The notes: a model not told the origin generated them from the letters alone. A stretch of DNA of 64,000 nt from Strix aluco (GCF_031877795.1 NC_133971.1:94556654-94620653); one strand, 5' to 3'. Positions 1 through 13,806 are shown, counted from the first letter of the stretch. Translations and numbers: made by a program.

Positions 1-1769
1 TACTAATTCATCCCTGACATAACTCAAATGATGGCAGCTGGCCTCCCGCCCTGTTACACATGGATATCTCCTGGACCGTCTCTGCTTCCAGAGCACGGAG
101 AACTCACTATTTTGGAGTCTCCCAGTGCCACAGTTTCGCCATCAGTAAATCCTGCCCTCAACACGTTTTGTTTGCTCTCTTTTTAAGGTAATCAGATAAC
201 AAACAGCATCTGAATTGAAAATAGACTGGATGGCAACAGAGAAATTTTTCGCATGAATAATACTGACAGCTTAGGGAGGATAAAATTTGTGAGGCTCCAT
301 CCTTATGCTTTGAGGCTTAAGATTCATTGCCAGACTCAGAGATGTTCTCCCTTAGGTGGACTCCATGCCATAATTTTGGCAAACTTTAGGGGATTTGCTT
401 GTATTTGCAAAAAGTCTGGGATTTGACATGGTTAGATGCAAGATATGCAAAGGATTATTATGACAAGTCCTGTGATCCAGCTGATGTGACTCCATATGCT
501 TTTAATAGAAGGGTGGAAAGTTGTCTGTTGTTGCCTCCACAAAAAAATATCTTCCCCAGTGCTGGATTGAGCATATTTGCATGTTTGATTCATGCTGAGA
601 CAACCCAGAGATTCAATAGACGCCTTCGATTCATCTTGTAGTGGTTTTGTGGACTTCTTACAAGCGGGGACATTCTTAATTCTCTTATGTGAGATGGAAG
701 AGGGATTTCTTTCTTGAGCTTTTGTGGTTGCAGTCACATGGTGAACTAAAACGGGATGGAGCTGTTGGGAAGGAGCTTTATGTGGGGAGGGATGACGAGC
801 TCTGGATGTAGGTACCTGCAGCCTCTGCAACAGAAATGGCAGGAAATCAAAGGGAAAATATAGGCTGAAGGTGAAAGCAAAGTGATAGAGTGTGGGTTTA
901 TCAGCAGGGGAATGTTTCTCACGCAACAGCCATTCCCCCACTGACTGCCATGCTCTGTTTCTTGACAGAGCACTGCAAAAATAGGCTGGAGAAGGGGAGC
1001 CAGGGAACTGAAATTCATAAAGTAGTATCGACAGTCCTGGAGTTTATAATAGAGAGAATGATTTTTACGATACACCTTTAACTCTCCTTTTCTATTGCTC
1101 TGCCCTACCAGGTCTGGTAGCAGACTTGTCAGGGTTCAAGTGCAGAGATGAGAAGAGGGATCTGGGATTTCAGGAGTCCGTTTCTGCTACTCACTTGTGG
1201 TACAGTTTCGAATAAGGCGTTTACACCTCTCGGTGCTTTGGATTGAGTTGGTTAAAAAGGGGAGGAGACCCAACTGCCAGCCTTGCTAGACTGGCTCGGG
1301 ATGTTTTGTTGAGTGATGCTCAGGCAGGGTGCTGTATGCCTGTGCAGTTTTCAGTGTGCAGAGGTTGTTTGTCTTCTTTTCTCGTTTTATCCTGGAAAGG
1401 TAGGGGATGGCTGGTTCCTTTTATCTGGGCAGCACCTGCAGTTATGGGGTTTCTCATGTGTGAGCTGTGGACCACTTTGAGACAGCTGTGATTTATCTGA
1501 GTCCTGCATGTGTTCTGTATCTCTTTTGAAAGCAAAATCTCCTCTAGGCATGAGCTGATCTACCACTGGAGGGAAGATACATTGCAGACTTTTCTCCTCC
1601 AGTTAATTTAACAGCCATCCAAATTGCCTCACAGGCAATCCATATCCCACTGGGTTGATATTTTCCAGCTGGAAAGATACAGCCTGCAAATAAAAATGGA
1701 AAGGACAAGCAGAAAGAGAAGTTGGCTCAGCAATTACTAGGGTAGTCTGGGGCCCAGACCTCAGTTTTT

Positions 1770-1800
1770 GCTGACCTTGAGTAAGTCACTTAAGCTACTG
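1770..1800 (+). mobile_element. Possible MIR-type SINE core scrap
   Basis: GCTGACCTTGAGTAAGTCAC followed by TTAAGCTACTG resembles the MIR core GTGTGACCTTGGGCAAGTCA followed by CTTAACCTCTCTG. It is short and old, so chance similarity cannot be excluded. Confidence 0.35.
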
Positions 1801-2157
1801 TAAGTGAGGACCCACTGCATCTGTGTACGCTGTTCCTCCAGCTCACGTTCCTCGGGCACTGTTGTCTTTGATTTGCCCTAAATTCTTCATCCTGCTGTAT
1901 AGTTCGGTCATTTTGTGCCTGTGTTGCAGCTCCTTCACCAGTCAGTAAGGGAGCCAAGGAGTTTGCTGTGGCAAGGAGTCTCTAAACTACTGTAAAAACA
2001 CCAGCTCCAAGTACACGTGTCCGTGGCTTAGCAATCGGTACAAGTACAAAGAGATAAACCTCGTTCTTTAACGTACTCTTTAGACCAGATTCCTGTAAAG
2101 TAGCTCTGAGGAAATGGATAGTGTTTGTGTGTGTGCATGTAAACACTAGCCACCCAC

Positions 2158-2179
2158 TGCTCAAATTTAAATTTGAGCA
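2158..2179. repeat. 22-bp perfect palindrome
   Basis: TGCTCAAATTT is followed at once by its exact reverse complement, AAATTTGAGCA, with no spacer. The centre lies between 2168 and 2169. Confidence 0.95.
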
Positions 2180-3195
2180 AATGCCAATCTGGTAATGGTG
2201 TCATTTATTGCTCTTTATCTGCAAAATTATTGGGTGTCCATCCAGAAGTGTGCTAGGGAGAGTGAGGACACTTTTTCCAGCTCTCCACAACTGACCTGTA
2301 TCGTACAGTCCAAAATCAAAAACAAAGCAAAAGAATGAGAGAGAGACTGAAGTCTAAAGATGAGCGACAAAACCAGTAGCAAAACTGGAAATGTAGCCTT
2401 CATAGCCTAGGCTATAGCTCTAGTGTAGGCAGAGCCCATTTCTCTCATCTGGGGGGCAAATGTCACGTGCAACTTAGCGGGAAGAGCCCTTGGTTTCCTT
2501 TGTCCCTCGGATCCTGCCGTGGCACCGCTTGGTTTTCCTGGGCCAGAGCACTTCTAGGAATCAGGCGAACAGCTGAACCGTCTGGATGGCTGCGGGTCGG
2601 TGTCCGAGTCCCCGCTGTGCCCCTGGTTGCTGTACTAGAGCTGTAGTCCTGCGTGTTAACCTGCTGTTGTATCTGCTGGATCGTGTCCTGCCCCACAATG
2701 TCTCGGCGTTGAGCACCAGCCAACTTCTTCATTTGACACATGCTGATTCTGGGTGTGCTCTGGCTGCTTAGCACTGATCTGACAGCACAGAGCAGCCAAA
2801 AATATGTTTAAATGGCTCTTGAAAATTACCTTTGTGCAAAGAGGATCTTGGAAGCATAATATTGCCAAAGCAGCTTTCTAGTAGAGGGGGAAAACAGGAC
2901 TTGGCAGCAGTCCTCTTGCCAGAACACCTCCTTGGGGCTACAGTATCCAGCTATAAATCTGATTAACTTTCTGATTGTTCTAATTCATGCTGAGATGAGT
3001 CCCAGTTAGGCTTTGGTCTAGGAGAGCCCAATGGTGGCTTTAACTTCTCACACTCCGGTCAGCCCACCACATCTGGACACTGTTTGGCCACAGCAGAAAG
3101 TTCTGACTCTCTGTGGTCTCCTTTCTCCTCCTGCTCCCACCCCAGCTGTAACCCTCCACTGTGGGGGTCTGAAGGGTTCCGGCTCTGCTCTGACT

Positions 3196-3640
3196 TCACA
3201 GAATCCCAGAATCAACTGGGTTGGAAAAGCCCTTGAGGATCCTCCAGTCCAACCACGAACCTCACCCTGACCATTCTTAACTCCACCAGATCCCTCAGCG
3301 CTGGGTCAACCCGACTCTTCAACCCCTCCAGGGATGGGGACTCCACCCCTGCCCTGGGCAGCCCATTCCAACGCCCAACAACCCCTTCTGCAAAGAAATC
3401 CTTCCTAAGAGCCAGTCTGACCCTGCCCTGGCACAGCTTGAGGCCATTCCCTCTTGGCCTGCCGCTGGTTCCTTGGCTCAAGAGACTCATCCCCCCTCTC
3501 TGCACCCTCCTTTCAGGGAGTTGGAGAGGGCCATGAGGTCTCCCCTCAGCCTCCTCTTCTCCAGACTAAACCCCCCCAGTTTCCTCAGCCACTCCTCGTA
3601 TGACATATGCTCCAGACCCTGCACCAGCTTGATCCAGCTC
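3196..3640 (-). mobile_element. CR1 LINE fragment, group A, minus strand
   Basis: The 3' tail lies at the left (TCACAGAATCCCAGAATCAAC) and homology fades at about 3640 within the [17 protein letters not shown] segment. It is somewhat more diverged than the other group A members but carries the same one-base deletion near GAGACTCATCCCCCC. Confidence 0.94.
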
Positions 3641-6600
3641 ATGTGGTGATGGCGAGGAGGCATCTCCATGCCTGCCTCAGTCTACCTTGCCTGGTTAAGA
3701 TGAGATTTTTGAGACAGAAACTCTTATAAGTCCATCACGTAAGATATAGAGACCCTATGTTCTCAGAGTGCTGTCATTTGAGAAAGCCAACCGTTAAGAA
3801 CATTGGAAATAAACCAAATTATTTAACTCGAGGGTGGGGGAAAATGAAAACACTGAGAAATATCAGCTTTGCTTAGGAAAAATAAAATTCATCCTTAACT
3901 CACACTTTGTCAGAGGAATGCTGCAATCTCAATCTTTCAGCAGCAGCTGAGTTTCCAGTTCAGTGTAAGTCATCATTGCAGTGTATAAATAAAATTGTCC
4001 ACTAAAACTAACCTGGTATTTTGAGATTTACTTCTTCCCTCTCCTGTTGTGATACTTAACTCTATTTTCACCTTAAGCCATTCCATTATTTGTTCTCTTT
4101 TATGAATAAATACACATAGAAACAGGTACCATGCAGCAGCCAGCGCGTGGCTGTTGCACGCTCAGGGCCGAGATCCCCAGAGATCTGGGGAGACGGGGTG
4201 CTCAGCCATGCTCATTGTGTGAGGGGCCCTGTAGCGAAACAGGGATGCCTTTCCTTACTCTGCATGCGTCTGGCCTCCCCAGCTCTTGGATGAAGTTGGA
4301 AAGTGTGTTTCAAAAATGGAACAGAGATGCTGTTGAGGTCTAATCGTAGGTCTAAATCTTTGGGTCTAGCGTCATTATCCAAAATAAACAGCAACGATGT
4401 TTGAATGGGAGCTGTGGGGGAGCCAGGAGGAGGCTGGTGAGAGTTCCCTGAAGAGATTTGGCACAGACACAAAGTACTTAGAACATATGTGTAGCTTTAC
4501 TCATGGCTCTCATGTTCAAGTTCAGCACATGCCGAATGACCGAATCAACACCTTAACGACGGTGATGAGTGGTGGGGTGCCCTTTTCAGAGCAGCACTCC
4601 CATCGCTTTTCTCAGTATATCTGAGATGAAACTGGATATTTGGTGGCAGACACTAAAGCTCCTGATGGCTCCTCTCAAACTCCCTCTATTTTTGTTTCTC
4701 TTCCTATAGAAAACAATTGCTTGTGCCCTGCTTTGTGTGTGCTAGCCTGCTGCATCATAATGCAAAGCAGCCCTCCCACCACACCACAGCATCCAGGTGA
4801 TAGACGCTTTAAAATAATGTGGGTTTTTTGAAAACTCCATTAAATTAGAGCAGGGAGAAGCAACTTTGAGAGGGAGAAAGGGCAAACCAGCAAAAATCAC
4901 AGTCTAAGGCTAGTTCAGGCTAACAGTGATCTCTTTTTCCCTCATAATGTATTACTGCAAGTCTTGAGTTTTTTTTAGAGCTGTGCTTTTTTAAAAATTG
5001 CCTTAGGGAAAAAAAAAGCCTCATTTGGCTATTTGATGAGTACCAGGATTCAGGAATTTGATGCAAACGGGGAAAAAGAAACAAACCAAAAAAATCCTGC
5101 TTTACCTGAAAGCATGTAGGGTTTTTAAAAAAAAGCTAGGACTATTACCTAGCACAGCAAGGCTAGGGAATAAAAAGCTAGTGGGACTTTTTGCAAGCAA
5201 AGATCCCCCTTGGATGCAGTGTGGACAGGAAATAAAATCTGCTTTGTTAAAGGTGCCAACGCAAAACCAGTTTGCAGTGTATTTTAGTAACTGGGGAGGG
5301 ATGCAAGGGAGGAAGAACGGGGGTGAGGTGCTCTTTGTTGGACAGCTGTATCTCTACTTAAGCTTTGCAAGGTACAAAAGCTGGGCTGTCGAAGGGGCAG
5401 GGCTGGAGGTGCCAGGGGGAGGACAGCTTGTTCAGCATCACCTCGGCAGGAACGTTATAAACCCACCTGCTTGCTCAGACTAAAGCAGAGAGACTAAGCT
5501 GACCTTTAGCTGAATTGATCCCAGCTAGGTGCCACACCGCAGGAGCAGCAGGGTAGCAAGACTGCATGGCATGGCAGGCTGGAGATGTGCCCACCAGCGT
5601 GGGGGCTTTTCCTTTTTTTTTTTTTTTTGAATTTTCAGGTTTTCTTGTTCTGTGTTGGTATCTGTCACAACCTGGATTGGAATCCCAGAGAGTCACAAGG
5701 GTTCTGTGATCCCCTCAGGTTAAATTAAGGTGAAACGACACCAAACGACCCATTAAAATGTTTTACTTGCAGTAGAAAACAATTTAAACTTGGAAAAGGA
5801 TAATAAGCGATGTGGTCTCTTAAAAAATCTGTAAGAAACAAAAGGAAAGAAAAAGAAAGGAGAGAAAGAGTCAAAGAAATCTGGATCACCACCCCTGGAT
5901 CCAGCATTGTCTCAGGTCCGGTAATCTTGGGTGGTGGGTGCACACCCAGCAAAGTTTCTGTTGCCTTTTAAATTCATTTTATCAGCTGATTTGCATACTA
6001 GACGAGGAGAAGGAGGTATTCCACCAACTCATTTCCATGAGAGACGAGGAAGAAGGTGGAGCAGGAGTTCTGCACATGCATTGAGGGGAAAATGGGGTGC
6101 TCCACCCCTTGTCCAATTGAGTCGGTGGTCGTACTCACCTGCTTACCTTTGGTTTTTCGTCTGTTCGAACAGATTTTTGGTGACTTCCTGCTTCTTGAGA
6201 ATTATCTGGCTTCCGGGGCAGAAATGCTCACCTCTTATCAGTTCTTGTCACCTCTTTGGGCTTACAGGATGGAGCCAGTGATTAGTGGTCCTTGTGCTTG
6301 ATGATAAACATTTGGCTTCACTCAGTCCACGTTTCCCCCCCTTTGAGGTTTATCTCAGGATTTTGATGATACAACCGCAAGGGAGTGGGGGGTGCATCCT
6401 TCCATACACTCCCGCTTCCTTGGGGGCGATTCCTTAGACTAATCCAAAGGCCACAGCTTGTCCTTGAGGTTTTCTGTGTCAATGAATGTTTGAGGCATCA
6501 ATTCCTCCAGTTCCTTACCGTATCCCACTTGCTGCGAGTCAGTTAACCCACCACGTTGAGACAAGTGGACTTAGTGCACACTTGGTGGGGCCAGTTCCAA

Positions 6601-9600
6601 TCTTTTACTGTAATAGCATGTCCTCATAAGGTCAAAAAGTTTCTTCAGAGGCATTTATTCTGCTTGGATTGTAATTAAAGACATAAATCCTATAATAAAA
6701 TCAGTTTGGGATCTCAAACTGCTCCTTAATGGGTAAAGATGATACAGTGATATGATGTACACTTAGGAAATGAGGGGGAAGAGAAATTAAACCTTACTGT
6801 GATTTATTTTCTCTAAAGAGTTAGTTGTATAAATGAAATAATTCTTCCAAATGGACTGAGGTCCAGTTAGCGGTGTCTTGGGCACGGGAGGATCCGTAGA
6901 GGATCAGCTCTGCTCTGTGCTGCATTGCTGAGGGTGGACTGATGAACTCGCTTCCTGGTTCAGAAGTGTTTCCTTTGTGTGAAACTCAAAACTGGAATAA
7001 CCTTTTCCTTGTTTCTTTTGAAAAAAAAAAAGAACTGTAAACACTTTTTTTTTGTAAGTTAACTTCTAAGCGCTTGGGTTAAGGATAAAATTTTCCTGGG
7101 CGTGAGCTGATGGGTGCTGACGTTGCAGCATCGCTGGGACCATTTAGTCTGACTCCTTGCGCAGGACCGAGTGCGAAATGGCTGCGGTATTATTTTTTTC
7201 TTCCAGTTCAATAGGTGTCCTGAGATGAAAGATGATGTTACCAAAAAAAAAAAAAAGCACCCATGCTAACAAAATGAATGTTGTTGATAGAGAAACCCAT
7301 CCCAGTCCTTGCCAGCCTGGTCCCATGGTTACGTTACTGTCACTCTTGAAAACTTGTACATAGTTTAGGTTGAATTTCCTTTTGTGGCTAGAACTTCCAG
7401 CTGCTGATTCTTGTCACAACATATTGCACGCTAAACTAGGAAGTCCTCTATTAATTTTAAGTCCTCTGTAGTTATCCTTATTTACCCCTTAATCTTCTTT
7501 CTGATGAGCTACAATATTACAGCTTTTTTTATTCTCTAATTAGCCTTGGGGCTTTTGTTTGCATCTTCAAGAGTTTTCTTGTACCCTTCCTGACTGGTAG
7601 CACAGGATAGGACACAGTGGTGTTACCCCCAGAGCCATTCCCAAAGGTAATTTCACATCTCCTACTCCAAGATTATTTAGTTTTTTCATTCTTAATCATT
7701 ATTTTCTTTTGTCGTACAGAGAACTCTCATTTAACAGATTATCCACCACGATCCCTCCCTAGGTCCTTCTAGAAGAGGTGGTTTGCAGGGGAGACAACCC
7801 TGCTGTGCAGCTGTACCCTGCAGTATTGGGTTGGATTTGCAGAAAAGGGCTTTGTGCTCAGCTATGGGTCATGTTAAAGCATCTGTGCCCAAGTCACCAG
7901 GTCTTTCTGCCCTGGTGACTCGCTTCTGTTGCCATTGACCAAGTCCTTAAATGTTTCGTCAAAGGCAGACTTTGTCAGAGACTAATGGGCGTGTTTGGTT
8001 GGAGATAATAAATGTCAAAGTGCAGTTTAGCTGAGAGCTCGTTATGAAACCTTCTTAAAAACTGAGGTTGATGGGCTGAGCAATGCCCCGTCTACAGCTG
8101 CACTGGAGAACTGTCGATGGGTTTGTCTTGAATTGGTTTCCAGAGGTGACCTGGAGCTACATGGGCACGTGAGTTCACATGTTGGTCATTCCTGATGGCA
8201 GTTGAAATCCTCATCAATAGTTGCCTGGTGCCCTTTGTCTCCAGCCAGTGATTTGCATTTTCTATTTTATGTTTTATCTGTGCAATTTCGGGAGGAGGAG
8301 GCAGTCAGCCCAAGGCTGTAGCCGGCAGCAAACCAGCAAATAACCGCCATGCAGCCAAGTGCCACCTACTTTGATGCTCCCAGGTGAACGGTGTGACCTG
8401 AGCTGGCTTCTGCATGGCATCAGCTAACATCCAGGTCTGACAGCAGCCACTGAAAGCCAATGTTCACTTTTTAAAGCCCATAAAAAGCCACCGACACCTG
8501 GTTTGACTCCATTCAAGTACAGGATCAGATCCTGGAGAAGAGGAAATATTTTGCCAAGCAGGAAGCGGGTGGTGACAACCCCATCCTGCCATGAAGTCCC
8601 TAAAAATAAGTCTTGTCTGACTCATCTGATGCAGCTGTTTGAGGGAATAAATGAGTTAGCAGATGAAGGATGAACAGCTAATAATTGATCAGCTGCATTG
8701 CTGAAATTGATGTAAATCCTCCCGGTGAGGATTTTGCTTTCCATTTTTGGGGCACATTTTAGGAACGTGAGGCTGTGAGGGCTCTCCTGCTGAGTACTCT
8801 CCCTTGCTGTCTCAGACTGTCACATAATCATCATTTATCTGCACTTTTCTATAGGAGAAATTGAGGTTGAGTTAAATTATGCTGCGCTTTAACGGATCCG
8901 CACTGTGTAGGCGGTTGTTGGCCCGATGGTTTTACAGATGACCTTGGCAGTGGGACTCAGCAGAGTCCTGCCTTCAGAGCTCCCTCCGCTGGGACCACTT
9001 TCCGTAGGGATGGGCAACATCCAGAGCCTGAGACTTGTCAGCTACGCAGTTTTTTATATCCATAGTGCCTGCGAGCCTGTCTCCTCTTTTTAAGGGTTGT
9101 ACATGTGTATGTGTGGATTTATGTGCATATTCAACCAAAAAAGACTTCTGTTTTGTACAGGGGATACAAAGGTGGATTGTAGATGACATGAAAACTGGAA
9201 ATAAAGCATATATTTCTATCAGTGAGGGTAATTAACCACTGCAGTAACTTGCCACCTTTCAGAGTATCCGTTTCCAAAGTCTTTACTTGAATATCTTGTA
9301 GTTTTCTGAAACACAGACTATAGTTTAGTTAGTGGTTACCGGGCTTGCAGTCTGGGTCACCAAGTGAAGCTCTGTGGCCCATAGCATGGAGGAGGTTGCC
9401 CTGGGTGATGGCAACAGCCCCTTCAGGCAATGATAATGGAAACCTAAAGAGGGTTGTGTCAGGAGCCTGAGCTCCGCCGCTTGCGAGTGCAGCAAATGGA
9501 AATTGTGGAGTGGTTTTATTTAGGAACGAGCATGATATTTTTTTAATGAACCAAATAGATGGCTGGATAACATAATCAGACCCTTCAATCATATTTGCTT

Positions 9601-11859
9601 TACTGTGCCAAACACTTCAGCTTTCTCAATACGCCAAAAATGTTTGTATTGACAATTTATCACTGTGAAATCACAGCTGGAGGTTTTGCAAGGTTAGAGA
9701 CAGATGGGGTTTCTGACCTCTGGGGAGGCAATTTGAGATGGAAAAGAAGTACGTTAACAGAATAAATTCTGCTAAAATTATGGTTAAGTGACTAGCTAAG
9801 AATGTTGACCTTTAAATCACCATATTTAAGCTTTGAAGTCAACAAATGATCGGGATAAGTGAGGTGGTGCTGAAGGGAATGAATTATTGTTGTAGGCTGT
9901 CTGCAGACTCAGGAAGACAATGCAGTGTTGATGAGTTAATGTTTAAAATGCTTTTATTCTGTCAAGTGAACCCATTTTTAAGAAGACCCTTAGATCTGGG
10001 ACACAGTCCTAGAAATTGCAATGCACACGCAGGTAAGGTGAGGCAGCTTGAAGGAGAGGAAAATGGGCTTTGAATAACAGATGTGCAAAACCAGCAAAGG
10101 AAGGAGACTTAGGGATAAAAGCATGTGATAATTAGAAGGTAAAGATCCAAGTGTGTGGCAGATGCAAGAGAAGCTAATCAGGTCTTATGGCGAATAAGCA
10201 AGAGGATTAGTTAAAATCAGGAGAGAGAATGGTTTCATTATACAAAGCCTTTGTAAAACCTCATTTGAAATGTCATGTCCAGCAGTGGGCAGTGGGTTTA
10301 AAGAAGGATATTCACAATATCACCAGAGTTTAAAGGCAGCGTTACGAGGCTTATCAAGGCATTAGGAGGGTGAGCTCGGGAAGAGAGGCTCCAGGAGCCA
10401 CCTTGACAAAAGAGGGAAGAGAGGACTCGATTGTGTTTTGTCAGCGTTCAAAGAGACCCGCGAGCCCGAGGAAGGATTCCCAGCACGCGGGGCTGTGGCT
10501 GTGGGATTTCACAGAAGAAATGCTGTGAGAGGGCCATCAGTGCTTAATTCAGCTTGTGGTTAGAACAGGTCATCAAGCAGAAATTGCAGCTAATGTCTAC
10601 TTTGCAAAATACTGCGTTGGTTTCTCCATGGAAATTCATAAGTCAGGAAGTTGGGCCATGGTGACCTGGTGACAGTGACACGTAGGAGATACCAGCTCCA
10701 GTTTGTTGGAATGGTCATCAAGTCTGGTCACTAGTAAGAAGCAGCCTCCTATAATTAATTGCTCTTCCTCTTCATTTTTTGAGGAGAAAGATACATATTT
10801 TTCCTTTACTCCAGGGCAGAAGGCATAGACATTAAACAGTGCTGGTATGTCACTGCTCACTTCAGTCTTAATGCAAACATATTGGAATTTTGATTATGTT
10901 TGTTCATTGTTCTTCGAGCCCTTCATGCAACCTGATGGAATTGAACTTGTTTATGAGGATGGAAAAGGAGGGGGAAGAATCATTATCATCTTTATGAGGG
11001 GTGACGGTCCCACCAATCAGCACCCTGTTTAATTCTGAGTGGTAATCAACACTCACCTGTCATCTTTTTTGCTTTATGCTTTTACTGTGACCTATAGTCT
11101 GCCAGATGTGGCCATGTAAAACTGAGAATGGGCAATTAATAATTTGCATTAGCTTACGTGCTCGTGGTATTATAGAATCATGCGTGTGCATGCGTAGAAG
11201 AAACAATGCTCCAGTGGTCCACAGGGCATAAACCCGTGCAATTTTTCATCCTTCTTCAAAAAAAATAACTAAGCCTCAGCTTTGAATCCCATAGGGGACA
11301 AAAGCAAAGGAAAGTCTGGCCCATTAGAGAAGTCGGGAGATGCCTGTGAGTAATGTCCGCCATTTTTTAAAGTTATTGGGTTTTTTTATGCTAGGTACAC
11401 AAAAATACACGCAAAGGTGAATACTCAGATTGATGAAAGCATTGTTGAATAGTCTGTAAGATGGTGTCTGCTTGTTAAACCACAGACTTCAGAGAGCTCT
11501 GAATTGAGGTATTTTAAGAAATAACTATATAGAGCAGCAAAATTCTGGGGGAGAAACCAGAAATCCAGGCAGGGCTGGTTCAGACTAAGCCAGGACTTGA
11601 AATCATCAGACTTGGGGCACCTGCCCCAAGCCCAGGGAGGAGTGTGGGACCTCATTCCTTCTTCCTCTTGGGTCTCCTTGGAATTTGCCGCTGGGGAATG
11701 ATGCCTGGATGCTTGTCTGACGGCAGGGCCTGGCACTGCGTGAGGGCTGCAGCTCCTCGGCTCTGTGCAGGCTGAGGGAGAGACATTTCCCAGCTGAGCA
11801 GCATTGTCTGAATATAGAAATGCCAGGCTGTGGCTTCCTGGGACACTGGGATGTCAGGA
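3641..11859. other. Intergenic stretch without a recognised gene
   Basis: The stretch contains T16 at 5613-5628, the LTR-like block from 5663 and an A14 tract at 7243-7256. An E-box and homeodomain-rich segment lies at about 8630-8700. Otherwise nothing is recognisable. Confidence 0.6.
5663..6563 (-). mobile_element. Probable LTR-type retroelement remnant, limits uncertain
   Basis: The left edge TGTCACAACCTGG looks like an LTR terminus. A segment ending GTTGAGACA at 6555-6563 would give an imperfect inverted terminal match (TGTCNCAAC). The text between (GATCCCCTCAGGTTAAATTA, then GGTGAAACGACACC, and TTTTAAATTCATTTTATCAG later) reads like an avian retroviral LTR and adjoining sequence, by memory only. 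No target-site duplication is visible and no coding region is recognised. The right end could lie anywhere between about 6.3 and 6.6 kb. Confidence 0.35.
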
Positions 11860-12228
11860 TGTTTAGTGTGAGGAGGAGAAGGCTGAGGGGGGACCTCATC
11901 ACTCTCTACAGCTCCCTGAAAGGACGTTGTAGAGAGGTTGGTGCTGGTCTCTTCTCACAGGTGATTAGTGACAGAACAAGAGGGAACGGCTTTAAACTGC
12001 AACAGGGGAGGTTCAGACTGGACATGAGGAAAAAATGTTTCCCAGAAAGAGTGGTCAGAGAGTGGAATAGGCTGCCCAGGGAGGGGGTGGAGTCCCCATC
12101 CCTGGATGTTTAAGGGTCGTTTGGATGAGCTGTTGGGGGATGTGGTGTAGGGGAGAACTTTGTAGAGTCAGGCTGAGGGTTGGACTCGATGATCCCAAGG
12201 GTCTTTTCCAACCTGAATGATTCTGTGA
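11860..12228 (+). mobile_element. CR1 LINE fragment, group B
   Basis: The fragment begins at TGTTTAGTGTGAGGAGGAG. It carries [26 protein letters not shown] and an open ORF2 tail up to a private two-base loss near 12108 (GGATGTTTAAGG, where the 34.6 kb copy has GGATGTGTTTAAGG). The 3' end is GAATGATTCTGTGA. Confidence 0.95.
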
Positions 12229-13224
12229 AATCTGCAGAATGGCCTCATCCAGCAATGAGGAGGGGAAAATCTCCCAAGTGGGGATGGGGACACACAACCA
12301 GACTCATCAAATGGGATTTTCAAAAGAAGCCAGAGGAATGCAGTGTGTTTTAGAGAGGTGCCTCAGCACCTTGGCCTCTGCCCTCCCAAATTTTTCTCCT
12401 AACTTGGTACCTCTGAACGGGAGCCCCAGCGTTTGTATTCAGCAAACACATCTCCTGTTCAGCAGCTTGTGGCAAAGACCCGAGAGCAGGAAACCATAAA
12501 TGCCCCTTGTAGGCGCCGGTGGCTGCGGAGCAGCCTGTCACTGCCAAACTGGCACCTCTTGCTGAGTGCATCTTCACAAATGCTGAAGTCACTTGCAGCG
12601 AGATCACAGGCCTTCACACAGCGGGAAGCTTTCAGCAAAAGCAGTGTCATTTGGCTATTATAGAAGTATTTACAGCTCCCATTGTCGGCTGCTTTAATTC
12701 CCTCTCCTATCTCTTGGAGTTGCTCACAAAAAAGTCTCCAGTACAAGAGAGCAAAAAGTTTTATTTTTGCTAGGAATCTCTGCTTCTCCACTGCCATATA
12801 GAGGTGTGCATATAAAAATGCATACTCATGAATACAAAACTCAGCAAAATAAAATAAAGCAAAATGAAACAAGGTCTAAGAAAAAAAAAATCTTTTTCTG
12901 AAATGAAGGGATTCTAAAGGGCTTTTTTGGGGGGTTTATGTCTATGAATACATCACAGAAGAAGATCAGCCTGGGATGATATTCATCCTGAAACGAAAGG
13001 GGTTTTGCACATTCATCTCCAGACCATGCATTAGAGCTCTTTATCCGTATGTTTTTAGGTGGGTGATGCACCAGGCAACAAAGCGTAGGGTGGACTGGCA
13101 GATCCTTTCGCAGGGCCTGTCCACTGCTGGAGCAGTATTTGGAGCAATGGCTCTTGCTTTTTCTCTTGAATTGCTTGCAACAGTGCACCATACTGACTGC
13201 TTCTATACAGCAGTATGAATGTCC
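12229..13224. other. Spacer between two CR1 copies
   Basis: Nothing is recognised here. Overlapping frames of 80 to 170 codons on both strands look like chance frames without repeats or motifs. Confidence 0.6.
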
Positions 13225-13806
13225 CCAGCAGGGACAGGGAAGGGATCTTACCCCTGGACTTGGCGCTGGTGAGGCCGCCCCTCGATGAGTGGGTTCAGTT
13301 TTGGGCCCCTCACTCCAAAAAGGCCATTGAATGACTCGAGCGTGTCCAGAGAAGGGCAACGGAGCTGGTGCAGGGTCTGGAGCACAGGTGTGATGGGGAG
13401 CGGCTGAGGGAACTGGGGGGGTTTAGTGTGGAGAAGAGGAGGCTGAGGGGACACCTCATGGCCCTCTACAACTCCCTGAAAGGAGGGTGCAGAGAGGGGG
13501 GATGAGTCTCTTGAGCCAAGGAACCAGCGCCAGGCCAAGAGGGAATGGCCTCAAGCTGCGCCAGGGCAGGGTCAGACTGGCTCTTAGGAAGGATTTCTTT
13601 GCAGAAGGGGTTGTTGGGCGTTGGAATGGGCTGCCCAGGGCAGGGGGGGAGTCCCCATCCCTGGAGGGGTTGAAGAGTCGGGTTGACCCAGCGCTGAAGA
13701 TCTGGTGGAGTTGGGAACGGTCAGTGTGAGGTTCATGGTTGGACTGGAGGAGCTTCAAGGTCTTTTCCAACCGACATGATTCTGTGATTCTGATTCTGTA
13801 ATTCTT
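13225..13806 (+). mobile_element. CR1 LINE fragment, group A
   Basis: The copy runs from CCAGCAGGGACAGGGAAGGG to GATTCTGTGATTCTGATTCTGTAATTC. The tail has an extra partial ATTCTG unit. It lacks three bases (GGGATC in its relatives reads GATC) near 13696. Confidence 0.96.

Larger units (their letters stand above)
1..3195. other. Intergenic stretch without a recognised gene
   Basis: Unique-looking sequence contains only the possible MIR scrap near 1.78 kb and the palindrome near 2.17 kb. Frames of up to 169 codons show no family resemblance. Confidence 0.6.

Noticed and set aside
5058..5483. 141-codon + strand frame beginning MMQTGKKKQTKK
   Set aside because: Lysine-rich from A-runs, no recognisable domain, no splice or promoter context.
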